In this document: piece by piece, positions 44,110-54,914 of the stretch
How positions within the stretch are numbered: the first letter of the stretch is position 1
How the letters are laid out: every line of letters begins with the position of its first letter
From: Plantago major
Lineage: Eukaryota; Streptophyta; Magnoliopsida; Lamiales; Plantaginaceae
DNA: 64,000 bases
Direction of reading: 5' to 3'
Assembly (NCBI GenBank): GCA_026545765.1
Contig: CM048839.1
Coordinates: forward strand, 90,796,914-90,860,913
Position numbers and translations under genes: made by a program
Notes under the pieces: model-generated
What the model was told of the DNA's origin: nothing
The model's input: the letters and a program-made list of their open reading frames with translations, nothing else
Database searches by the model: none

Positions 44110-44225
44110 TTGCAGATAGCTCCAAGTCGAAATTGTTGACAACTCCGACTTGGAGTTGCACAACTTATGAGCTTCATGTCGGAGTAGTTGACGACTCTGA
44201 CTTGGAGCTCTAGCAGCTCCATGTC
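44110..44225. repeat. Two diverged copies with CAACTCC/GGAGTTG palindrome
   Basis: AGCTCCAAGTCG..GACTTGGAGTTG is followed by AGCTTCATGTCG..GACTTGGAGCTC about 53 bases later. The first contains CAACTCCGACTTGGAGTTG, a perfect 7-bp stem palindrome near 44140-44158. Confidence 0.6.
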
Positions 44226-46319
44226 AGGGATGTTAAGGCCCCAAATTCTATTTTCTTGGAGACCTATAAAATGTAGTTGAATAATTTAGTCTTCGTGGAG
44301 TTTAATTGATGTTAAAGTTCGATAGGCACTTATTTGAACTTTTTTAGGAAAGTTTTGTGTGACCTCTGGAGAATCATATTATGACTAGGCACTTGGGTTG
44401 CAATAAAATGAATAAAGGAGGAAGAAGAAAAAAGGAAAGAAACAATTAAAGAAAGTAAAAATCAATAATATTGATGGCATTTTTGTGGATACTGCAGACT
44501 CCTCCTCCACATCTGTAAAATGGTAGGCCATGTCATCACCTCCGTTGACTTTTGAGGCTATATGTAATTACAAAAATTTCATGAGTAAAATTTGAATGTA
44601 TCTGTAATACTTTGAATAGTAGGGGGCGAGGGACAAGTGGGCCAATTGCATGGGTGGTATATGTAAATTTCCCTTATTATATGAGAAGTTAGAATAATGT
44701 CCGCATTTAACAAGGTTATTCAAGATAATTGAGAACGAGCATGGATGAAATTATTCCCAAAAAATAATATAAATACAAAAAAAAAAAAAAATTTTGAAAC
44801 AAAACTTGAATTTCATATCACATTGAAGATTGAAATTTTGAGATAAGCCAGTGTTGTTATTCTACTATAATTTGAAAATGATTGTGTCTGGGATATTATT
44901 TCACATGGCTTTACAACAACATTACGTTCGCCGCAATGATTTCGCAAAGGTTACTCAATACGATTAATAGCTCAGGAATGCCTAACCATAGGACCGTACT
45001 GAAGGTTTCATCTGTTATCATGCTTTTATGGAATCATGATTAGACTTTCCAGTGCGATCACATAAAATTTTAGTTCATAACTTAGATGGTCTGTATAATA
45101 GATGAGATCAATCAATATGATACGTCAAAATGCTCGGTGATATTGTTCACTGCTTAAATATGGACAACATAAACAAGATGTACGATGTGTTTCCGAGTTT
45201 AAACGGACGGAATGGAACCCGATAAATATCAAAATGGGTTTTCGAGTCCCGACCCGTACCCGTTAAATGTTAATTAACGGGTATGGGCGGGATCCAAGTT
45301 CAATACAAAAACGCATAACATATATAACTAATCAGGTTGGACGTTCAACAACCCCTTTCCACAGGTGGACCCCACACCCCACCCAAAAAAATAAGTTTAT
45401 TATTTTAATAAATCATTTTCCACACCTTCCGATGATTTTTTCCGCTCGGGGAGGGGGGGGGGGGGTCCGAGACCACTGAAAAATAGAAGTATTATTTTTT
45501 TCACTAACATAACTTTTCACATATGTTTCGGTAGACTTTTACTTTTTTTTGTGGGTGCCTGACTGCTTGGTCCCAACACCCCCTTCGTGCACGTGTGAGG
45601 ACAAAATGCGCATGAAAGGACTTGTGTTGTTACATTAGGGCCAACATATCACCTATAGAGTTTCCCATGAGTAACCGTGCCGGCCAAAATGGTCGGGGCT
45701 CAATCGAATAATGGTCGGATCGTTACACGTATATACTTAATTATTTTTTTACCATACCCGTCGAGAATTTGGCCGGTCATAAACTAGTGACTTATATGTT
45801 AAAAAGTTTATGGACGTACACTGCATCTTTGAAAAGAGAAGAATGCATTCCTATTGACCCATTCATATATAGCCTAATTTGCATGATTTACTTCAATATT
45901 GGCCATGTGACATAATTTAATTAAAATATACATATTAGAAATAATATAGCAATTTTATTTCAGAATTTAATTTAGTAAAATTCCAAAAATACTAGAAAAT
46001 TATATTTTGACTTCTAATATATATTTTTAAATATCACATTTAAGTAGACGAATTTTATTTATCTGCAGTTTATTTCAAAGAGAGGATTTTTTAACTTCTA
46101 TGTACAAATATAATATATAATGAAAACTAACACACAAATAAAGACATTTTTTTTCCGGAATACAATTATATGTGTGTATTATAAGAAAGAAATATAGAAC
46201 TTCACATTGAAAAGTATAGGGCGAAATAAATACCATCAAAATTAAACTAATTTTTGTTTTTTTCCAGAGAAAGCACAGGGCAATATCCCTACCCAGTATA
46301 CACACACCTTAACTATGAT
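44226..46319. other. Intergenic DNA
   Basis: No gene supported. Contains an inverted repeat (GACCCGTACCCGTTAA with TTAACGGGTATGGGC, about 45248-45286) and a G-rich tract near 45447-45466. Confidence 0.4.
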
Positions 46320-46809
46320 CTATGTTTTAAAACTCGGACCCGACAATCGATCCGGCCTACCTACTGAGGGATGTTCAACTGGGTCAAATCGAGTCAACCT
46401 ATTAATAATATGTTTAATATAAAACTATAAAATATTGTATAATTCCATGTTAAATCTTATTATAGTCTCTCCACCATTTTATCCCAATAGTAAACATGGA
46501 GGAAATTATTTTTGGATGGGAACTAAAGTTTAAGAACAAAAATTGAGAAGCGAATATTCAGAATTAATACTAAATTACTATTATAAGAAGAAGATACATG
46601 AGAAAATTGTTTAAAAGAATCATCTGGGGCAGCAATTGCTAGGTTTTAGTTATTTTTTTCTTTTTTTCTTCTTTTTTACCTCTAAGCGGCCCAAATTTTT
46701 ACCGGATTGACCCGGGTTTTTACTGGGTTCCGTTATTTTGCCGAGTTTAAGAATTTGCGGCGTGGATTAGGCTTTAAATACCGTCGATCCTACATGTTTC
46801 AAAACATAG
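46320..46809. mobile_element. Candidate inverted-repeat element, 490 bp
   Basis: CTATGTTTTAAAAC at the left and GTTTTGAAACATAG-like text at the right (TTTCAAAACATAG) are inverted copies. The 8-bp flanks ACTATGAT and CCATTGAT match at only 5 positions, so the target duplication is doubtful. No coding content. Confidence 0.35.
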
Positions 46810-47576
46810 CCATTGATTATTAGTTAAAAAATGGCTTAGAAATAAAATAGCCCAGTACACCATTTTATTTACCAACTCGTTCAATATCACCTTGTCAGCA
46901 AGAAACTCTTCTCCACTGTCCCTATATACCTGCAAAAAATAACCACATTGGCAATTGCAACAAGAATGCTAACTTGCTTCCACAAATCAAATCAGCTTGA
47001 AGAGAATGAACATTGTTATAACCGCTTAATAGCTTTGCATTGTGGATCCCCACAATCGTCTTTATGGTTCTTATGTCTTTAGTTTTTATTTTGAACTCTG
47101 ATGATTATCCATTAGACAACACGTTCAAATTTATGCTGGATTCGACGTAAGTTAAGCCCGCCTTTCACTAGAGTATCAAGATTTAAAAAATTCATAAGTT
47201 ACGGTACTAAAAGTGACAGGGCATGCGAAACTTACAATACAAATGGGTGGAGTGTATTAAGGATTGAAATGATCTAGAATATTCCTAACGAATGTTAAGG
47301 GATTGATGTGTTCCCGCACATATTGTTGTTAGAAGTGTATATAACTTTGGAAATTATTCTCCAGTGATATATATATAATTTGTAGTTATACGGGTGAATT
47401 TACCACACTTAATATACCAATCATTCCCACAAAACACTCTGTTATATTGTATCATTCTCTTATTCCTAGGCAAAACATAAACATATTTGCCTTCTACTCC
47501 ATATCAAACCTTTCGTTTATTCACGTCGTCTTTCATCTCACTCACTGCTGCAATATCAATTCTACTTTCTATCGCC
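46810..47576. other. Intergenic DNA
   Basis: AT-rich, no gene supported. Confidence 0.35.
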
Positions 47577-47892
47577 ACCATTAACATGAAACCATCTGGT
47601 GATGAATCCGGATCTTCCTCTCCCTAAACGATCTCTGACAACACCACCACCAGTCTGAATCCACTTGTTCACACCCAAATCACCATCATTTCCACCCCTT
47701 TTCCCATCTCTCATAACCTCACCCAGAATAATTTTCGCCAGTGGCGGTTGATGCTTATGGAAATTCTGAATGGGCAAGATCTCCATGGGTATGTCAATGA
47801 CACGAATGCCCAACCTCCGCTGCAATCAACTGCTTAGAAGGCCAGTTTCGCCAAGACCAGATTGTTTTAGACAATATTCAAGGCTCAGAAAC
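47577..47892 (+). pseudogene. Start of a copia-type gag, broken
   Basis: After an ATG (47587) the frame shifts, then reads ISHNLTQNNFRQWRLMLMEI and LNGQDLHGYVNDTNAQPP, a pattern typical of the N-terminal gag of Ty1/copia elements (the 'W..M...L.G..L.GYV.G...P' signature), followed in another frame by GQFRQDQIVLDNI. Cut off at 47892 by the gypsy LTR. Confidence 0.7.
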
Positions 47893-49291
47893 TGACGAAG
47901 TAATCCCCAATGCTTCACCATATATTCCTTTAATTCCCAAATACACACAAAGATTCAAATTTATAATAAGTCGGAAGCCTACAAATCCACAGAATAGCAG
48001 AAAGTTGACTCAAGATATGTCGTTCTCCTCGGACACTTAGCATAGGAAACAACAAATAACGATGTATTATGATACGCAAAAAGTAAACAGAAAGGTTTTG
48101 AAAGCAATTGAATTCGTAAGCATACAAAAGATCGTAAATAAACTACTTTTGTAATCAATGATTTAAAAGATGTAAAGGATCCCCGACTTTCCCTCTTACC
48201 ATATTACTCCCGACTACTTGAATAAAAGACAACATATTTGCCTCTAGCGACATTGAGGTTCAATGCTAAATACCAAGTCGCGGTTAGTATCAGCACCCCC
48301 ACTCAGCCAATGAAATTGTTGTGTCACTCAATAAAACGTCACGCCACATTCCCAAACAAGATAAACAAGTAAATTGATTATCTCTACTAACACCTTCAAA
48401 AGGATCTCTATAGTACCTCAATAAATAAATAAAGAGAGTTGGACGAATAGAGTTGTACAAATATGAATTACGTCTAATAAATAATTTATTAATATATCAC
48501 GGTATATAAAGGAGTAGTAGACAGAGTTCCAGCGGTTCGCCTTTACGAAAGTATTTAGCTACTCATAATTGCAGTGAATAGAACACAAAAAGAATTGAAA
48601 AACAAATAAAAGAAAGGCTTAGTCTTGATGTCTTCGCTCTTGACGGCTAAGGTTTTCTTCTCCAGGTTGTTGACGGCCAGGGTTTTGATGTTTTAGGGTT
48701 TCACTTCCCCAAGGACTGGTTCTTTCTCAAGAGAGAAGCTCTTCATCGCGGTGTGTGATTATGAGACCCCAACACACTTATTTATACTGTTATTTTCGTG
48801 CATAAACCACCCATGATGTATAGGGAAGGTTTAGAATGGCGGGCTCTGGCCTGACGGACCGAAAACAGGCCTTCGGCCAGAAGATTCAGCAGACTCACTG
48901 CGGTCATGGTCACTAGGCTTGTGGCCATCCACCGCTTCCATGTAACTGCTTGCTTTGCGGGTTGATTTCGGCTTCAGAACCGTTTCGAAAAGTAGTCTGC
49001 TACAATGTTTTAGCATTTTCAATAATCTTCGTATCGGTAGGTTATGTGCTTTGATTGGACTCCTCGAATTCCGTGTACGGGCAAATCAATGTATTTCCTT
49101 ATTGTCCTTGATTTCGCATAAATATGACGTTTTGGCACCGGAAATCGTGCAATTCCTCGAAAACACGATCATGCCCTACAAAATACACAAGAAGTTAGTA
49201 ATTGGCCATAATATGATATAAAATATTGAAACTTGGGCAAAAAAAGGAGTGTCTAAAAGTAGGTAAAAACACACATTTCATGGTCACATCA
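47893..49291 (-). repeat. 3' LTR of a gypsy element, minus strand (copy E)
   Basis: Same family as the LTR at 32156. Its 5' end is TGATGTGACCATG read from 49291, its 3' end CTTCGTCA at 47893. Followed on the higher side by a purine tract in the right place, so it is a 3' LTR with a scrap of internal sequence. 1399 bp, inserted in the copia gag fragment. Confidence 0.85.
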
Positions 49292-49464
49292 CACCCCCAA
49301 GCTAGTTTCTTCGAATACAGTAGAGAACCTATAGCCTATCTTTCTCTGAACCGTACAGAAATACAAATAGACTTGCTCATCCTTGAGCAAGGTAAATAAC
49401 GATAATCAAGAAGTGACTATGAAATGAGTAAAAACCATAAACCGTGAGTAAGATAAGTGTTGGG
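49292..49464 (-). other. Polypurine tract and internal scrap of copy E
   Basis: Read from the minus strand: ...GAAGAAACTAGCTTGGGGGTG directly before the LTR start at 49291, the expected polypurine tract. About 170 bases of internal sequence remain, interrupted by solo LTR D. Confidence 0.65.
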
Positions 49465-50885
49465 TGATGTGATAATGAAATGTGCGATATACCATGCTTT
49501 TAGACCCTCGTTTTTTGCATGAGATTCAATATTTGTATCGTTTTATGGTCAATTACCAACTTCGTGTGTATTTTGTAGGTCATGATCGCGTTTTTGAGGA
49601 ATTGTACGATTTCAGGCGCAAAAATGACGTAATTGTGCGAAATCGAGAAAGTTAAGCAAATATGCCAGATTGACCATTGCACGGAGTTCGAGGAGTCAAA
49701 ACATGTCATGCGACCAACCAATGCGAAGATAATTGAAGATGCAACAACATTGTAGAAGACCACTTTTCGAGGAAACGAAGTTACGAAGTCCGAAATTGAA
49801 GAACGAAGAAAACAGATTCGAATCTGCAGAAATCGAAGATGGCGGCCCCCAGGGGACCGCAGACGCCTCTCTGCGGCCCATAGGGGACCGCAATCATGTG
49901 TATGTTTTCTCCTGGTCCATTTTCCTGGCCTGTCAGGCTAGAGCTCGGATTTTCAAGTATAAATAAGACCTCAGGTGTCTCATAATTCTACACCGCTCAC
50001 ACAGCGAGCTCTCGAAAGAGAGGACTAGTCCTTGGGGAAGTGAAACCCCAAAACCGCTGGTCGTCAGGCACCCAGAAGGAGGAAACCCTGGAAGCAGCAC
50101 GAAGACATCATAGACTAAGCTGCTTCTTCTTCTTCTTCTTCTTCTTCTTCTTCTTCTTCTTCTTCTTCTTCTTCTTCTTCTTCTTCTTCTTCTTCTTTTC
50201 TTTCTTGCTTTTCGATTTCTGTCTAGTATTACTATGAGTAGCTAATTTTCTCTTGTAAAGGCGAACTGCCGTAACTCTGCTTTTGCTACTTCTTTATATA
50301 CCGTGATATATTAATGAATTAGTTTTAAAATGTAATTTTGTACTTTTTCTTTATTCGTCCGACTCTTTACGTGGGAAATCCTTACTAACTACGACTTGGT
50401 AACGGACTTTATATTATCCTGTGTGATTTGTCTGAAAACATGACGAGATAGTGTGTTGAGTGACACAACACATTGTTGGTATAAGTGAAGGTGTCTAGAT
50501 TAACTACGACTTGATCCTTTTGGCATATTTCTTTACTGCCTGTAGACGGCTAGTATGTTGTTTGATTCTAAGTAGTTGGGAGTAGCATAGCAGAGGGAGG
50601 TTAGGGATCCTTTACACTTTTCCCACCATCAATTACAACTCATCAAATTAGGGTTTACTGTGATTTAATCAATCTGTCTGCAATCATTCTGTTTACTTTC
50701 TGCATACAATTTACATACGTTATTTGCTTGTTCCTATGCTAAGTGTCTGTGGAGAACGACATCCCGAGTCAGCTTTCCGCTATAAACTGTGGATTTGAGG
50801 ACTTCCGACTTATAAATTTAATCTTTGATTGTATTTAGGGATTACAGGTTCTACAACGGAAATCAAAATCTCTGAGTGAACATCA
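49465..50885 (+). mobile_element. Solo LTR of the same gypsy family (copy D)
   Basis: TGATGTGATAATGAAATG at the start, GTGAACATCA at the end; terminal inverted repeat TGATGT/ACATCA. Flanks TTGGG (49460-49464) and CTGGG (50886-50890) fit a 5-bp target duplication with one change. No primer-binding site follows. It contains a long CTT microsatellite. Confidence 0.8.
50121..50199. repeat. (CTT)n microsatellite in solo LTR D
   Basis: About 26 CTT units without interruption, absent from the other two LTRs of the family. The poly-Phe frame through it is an artefact. Confidence 0.97.
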
Positions 50886-51820
50886 CTGGGTGAATTTCAT
50901 ATATAACAGCGGGTGGGTAGTGTACCGAAGATGAATATCTGGAACACAACACCAGAACAAAATAATATTTATACTGCTGAGCAAAAGGTTGGCCCTCGGT
51001 CCTTAAGACTTTATTTGTCCCACTCTGGTGCTTACGGTTTACGTAACAAATAGTCTCCCAAGATAGAACAGTAGTGAAGAATTAGGATTCTAGCACTTGA
51101 ACTCTAACTCCGGCGAATTACTACAATAAATGAAGAACTGAAGAACATCCAACACCCGCCAAGTATCAAAATAACAACTCTATTTTATACTTCTTTATCC
51201 TTCCTTCCAGTTAGAAAATCTCATGTAAATTTGTATTCAACGTCCTCCAAACTTAGCAAGTTACTTAAGACTTGAAATCCGTAAATGATATTAGAATTGG
51301 GGTTCCTCCACCATTCTCCTAAAAGAGAACATGGAAAATGGATTATTGGATGGATGATGTGTTCTAAAAACGAAGTAAGGGAGCCCTATATATAGATATT
51401 AAAAAGTTGCAAGGAAAAGATGTAATCGTCCAATCACAACTTTCTGCACCCGAAAGGACAGATCGATCTAAAATTGTCCACAACACTTCACAAACAGCTG
51501 ACTAGCTCGACTGGAATGTTGTGCCTATTGGGAACCAACTAATCTTTTCCTGGTTTAAGCCTCAACAAGCGCGACTATTTGCCAAATAATCTTTTCCTTT
51601 CTCAACAACTTTCCAAGGTGTTCCATGAGGTACCAAGTTCAAACCTCTTTTTTCCACACCTTTAATCTATTTATTTTGTCGGAATTTATCGCAACTTCAT
51701 TGCAAATACCTTCGTATTAATAATTACAAGCGGTCTATTCGTGCATTAATTTATCATTCATCTTCAATCCAAATTGAGTAAATGAAGACACTAAACACAC
51801 TTTAATTAAAAATTCCAACA
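50886..51820 (-). repeat. 3' LTR of a degenerate copia element, minus strand
   Basis: Read from the minus strand it starts TGTTGGAATTTTTAATTAAAG at 51820, preceded by a purine tract CATGTGGGGGAT (51832-51821), the usual 3' LTR junction of copia elements. The lower end is not certain because solo LTR D abuts it. Confidence 0.6.
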
Positions 51821-53000
51821 ATCCCCCACATGAATGAAAATTTATGCACACACGTGCTTCACACACTTCAGTTTTCCAGCGGAAAATTATATTGCATCGG
51901 GATCGATTGTCATTGACATTGAATCGTCCCTAGTAGAATACCATCGGATTTACTTGCCACCCGGTGGACGTGGTGCCTTGAACCGGTCGACATTTTGTGT
52001 AAACCAAGACAGTGATATCAACACGCTAATTCTCCTTATTGCCTCTTTCCTTTTCCCAGTCCATTAAAGGCCTTTGACTTCTTGGATTCTTAAGTGTTCT
52101 TGTTTGATGTGGCCTCCCATACTTCACACTTAAATAGGTGATCTCGTTCTAAGAGCATTCCTGCCAATGCTCTGCTCGTAATATGAAGAGATTAAGAATC
52201 TTCTTCAGAGATCATTAAGAGTTCAGTGATTCATCCTCTGCTCGGATTGCAGGAGCACTTAATGTCTTTCACGGGAATGGTGAAAATGGAGTGTAACTCC
52301 TAAGTGCTTTTACCAGGAAGTACAAAACTTCACGAGGCACGTACCGGTCCTTTACAACTTAGTTGTCCCATTGAACCAAATTCTTGGGATCTCCAGTCAG
52401 TATGGTTGGGTTGCCACCGTAAATTCCCTTATTGAGTGGGTCTTAAGCCTATGCATTCCCCTGGACAGGCAGATTATTTGATCAGTTAGGTGTTGCTTTT
52501 GTTTAGCGGATCCGCATGTTATCCTTTGATTTCACATAATCAATAGTGATAACCCACCTATAGATCAACTGCTGAATGGTCTTATGTCTATGACGCAGAG
52601 TATAGACTAACCATATGACATGTTGTGCTTTGACATATGCTCATGTGATTGTGTACATCAATCCACATTTACTTCCACCTATGCTTCACTAATAATCTAT
52701 GGTTTCTCCATGCAAGCCTCAGACAACTCATATGTTATGATAGCGATAAGGAAGTAGTATTTCTTTGAGCCATCATGCTCATGAACTCAGCATGTACCTC
52801 ACGCATAAGGATATGCATCTCCAACGTTTTATAAGTCAATAATTTCTTTATTGTCTCCAACTATAGATAATTCTTTTCAACTAGGTTTTACCTTCAGTAA
52901 ACTGCAAAGAATTCAGTTTAGACACAAGAAATTCACTCGATTCCATGGTCTTAATTGAAATCATCATTCTTTGAACCCGTAGTTCAATCGATTAATTCCA
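51821..53000 (-). pseudogene. C-terminal remnant of a copia polyprotein (RNase H)
   Basis: On the minus strand near 52605-52520 the text reads LRHRHKTIQQLIYRWVITID then YVKSKDN, the signature of the copia RNase H C terminus (normally ending in DPLTKGL-like text, here decayed). Upstream and downstream frames are full of stops. This is the 3' end of the same copia element as the LTR at 50886-51820. Confidence 0.65.
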
Positions 53001-53016
53001 TGTCCGTAACATGGTC

Positions 53017-53621
53017 TTATATGGAAATCATCGCAATTTGTTGATAGTTGTGGAGATAAGCCACATGATCGCTCCACTCCACCCTCCGGTTCATCTTGTT
53101 CATTTCATTCCTCCGCATGTAATCTTGGCTTCCCATTTGGTAGTTGTTCACAAACTGATCATTGAATGAGTTCATCTTAAAGGCATTTTGCGGTGGGTTT
53201 ACTACTCCTCTCCTCCTCATTTCACTTGTCACCGCCCTTTCGTGGCTCTCTAGCAAGACTTCAGTTCTCTTTTCGTCGAAAGGCTCGGTGAGCGAAGCAT
53301 ATCCCAACTCGCTAGTAGGCATCCCGTTCTCCTTGCAAATGGCCGTGATCAAACCGGAAATGACAAGTTCTTCCTTGCATTTTTTTATACCAATTGCATC
53401 TCCTCCATAATAAATATCCCAACATCAATGTAGTGACCTTCCAAAATTGCATAGACAAGTGCGTTTACCCGAACTGCCAGTCGGGTTAGATAACCGACTT
53501 GCCCCTGGTCAGTTCGGGGTGTTTTCAACAAAGGATCAACCTCGAAAGAACAAGTGTATAAAAAAAGTACCTCTTTAGGTGGATGGCGTTCCAACTTGTT
53601 GAGGGGTAAAACCTCTAACAC
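53017..53621 (-). pseudogene. Fragment of a plant transposon protein domain ORF
   Basis: Minus-strand text GYLTRLAVRVNALVYAILEG, HYIDVGIFIMEEMQ, then after a frameshift near 53375 LITAICKENGMPTSELGYAS. The R.NALVYAIL.G..IDVG...I..E pattern followed by LIT.IC...GMP resembles the 'putative plant transposon protein' domain found in gypsy/Athila-type ORFs. The C-terminal part is Asn/Met-rich. Element 2 is inserted at its upstream end (53597). Confidence 0.5.
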
Positions 53622-54465
53622 TAACTAACTAAACTATTACAAATAACCTAGTCTAAGGCCCGCCTCCGACTTGAGGTCCGACGTAGTATTGGTTCGAGTT
53701 TTTGTACCTGAAAGGACTAAGTGTGTGGGGGGGGGGGGGGGGGGTTAGAATGGGTTACCCGGATTGCCTATGTCAATCCGGTAAGAGACTTTACTCAAGA
53801 GAGAGTTGGAAGCTCTCAATGTAATAGTTATGAGGGATTATGATAATACTTGGGGATTCTTCCCTTGATATCGCTTACCTTAAGGTCTTGGACCTTGTAC
53901 TATATTTATAGTTATCATATGCTTATGAGGTGGCTCACAAGATGATGCCAAGTGTACGTTTCAGATTTGGACACCAATGCTACCTTTGGCCCATGGCCCA
54001 TTAGTGAACAGTAATCCAATACTAATCAATGGGCCTGGGAGGGTAGTTTGGACCTTTTCCCTACTTGAGTACTGTTCCGCCTGCTGGGTCCGTGTTGGTC
54101 CCTCGGACAGATCTGTCTGCTTGGTTGATCTGCCCTTGGGTAACTCTGGATGTCCGAGCCAAGAGTCTCACGGAAGTATCTCAGTAGTTCTGTTATACGT
54201 TTGGTCTTGATGTGATGGTGGCGTCCGAGATTCTCTCGTCCGGTCCGTTTGGCATCTCTGTACTGACGTAGCCAGGTTTAGAAGTCCTTTTCCTAGCTAG
54301 CTCGGACTAGCTATGAGGGTGTAGTGACTTTAGCGTACTGGTTGATTCACTTTGGCCGGACCATGTGAGGTCAGACCAGTACTGAATTGGCTAGTTAAGC
54401 CGTGATGCGCTTTAGGACACACTCTATGGCGCCCCTAACGGATTGGACACATGTCCGTAACAACA
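53597..54465 (-). repeat. 3' LTR of element 2 (869 bp)
   Basis: Plus-strand ends TGTTGAGGGG and GTCCGTAACAACA are complements of the element 1 LTR termini. It carries a run of 18 G (53727-53744) where the element 1 LTRs have 14 C on their sense strand. Confidence 0.92.
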
Positions 54466-54469
54466 TATG

Positions 54470-54481
54470 TCCCCCTAGTTT
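54470..54481 (-). other. Polypurine tract of element 2
   Basis: Plus strand TCCCCCTAGTTT, complement of the element 1 tract AAACTAGGGGGA, 4 bases from the LTR. Confidence 0.75.
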
Positions 54482-54632
54482 CCAAGTATCTTAGTAGAAG
54501 ATAGTTGGTAACTATGAAAAGAGCAAGTGTGTTGTGGAGCGTGTCCGAATCGTTAACTGAAAAAAGAAAAAAAATCCTTTTTGTTGAGATCCGTCATCCG
54601 TGTTCTTAGGAATTCAATATATATTTCTCCCC

Positions 54633-54687
54633 CCTTTTCCTTCTACAGTCCGAGTTATGTAATAGCTCGGACTGTAGATGGAAAAGG
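54633..54687 (-). other. Conserved 22-bp stem hairpin of element 2
   Basis: Arms 54633-54654 (CCTTTTCCTTCTACAGTCCG..) and 54666-54687, loop 11 bases; the same hairpin as 14217-14271 in element 1. Confidence 0.8.
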
Positions 54688-54914
54688 TATTTGTATCCGA
54701 GATATATAGATCCGAGTACGGTTAGGATCTGACGTAGCCCTCTGGAAGCTATCCGTTGGACCGATTGTTGAATTGGTCCTCCCGGGTCGCTGATCCGTAA
54801 GCCAAAGAGGCCCAATAGGTTGTCCGTCTGGCCCACGGGGGAAAGATTCCGAGTAAAGTGACGCGACCGTTGGATCGGGACGACATCAACGGTTGGGGTT
54901 CTAGCATTATCCTC

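Noticed and set aside
43916..44163. Frames with IY and CV repeats
   Set aside because: Translation of the TA/TG microsatellite.
50040..50237. Poly-Phe frame
   Set aside because: Produced by the CTT microsatellite in a solo LTR.
50990..52560. Possible endogenous pararetrovirus, suggested by the LTR-like noncoding text
   Set aside because: The region has a copia-type 3' LTR junction with a purine tract and a copia RNase H signature; no coat or movement protein is visible.
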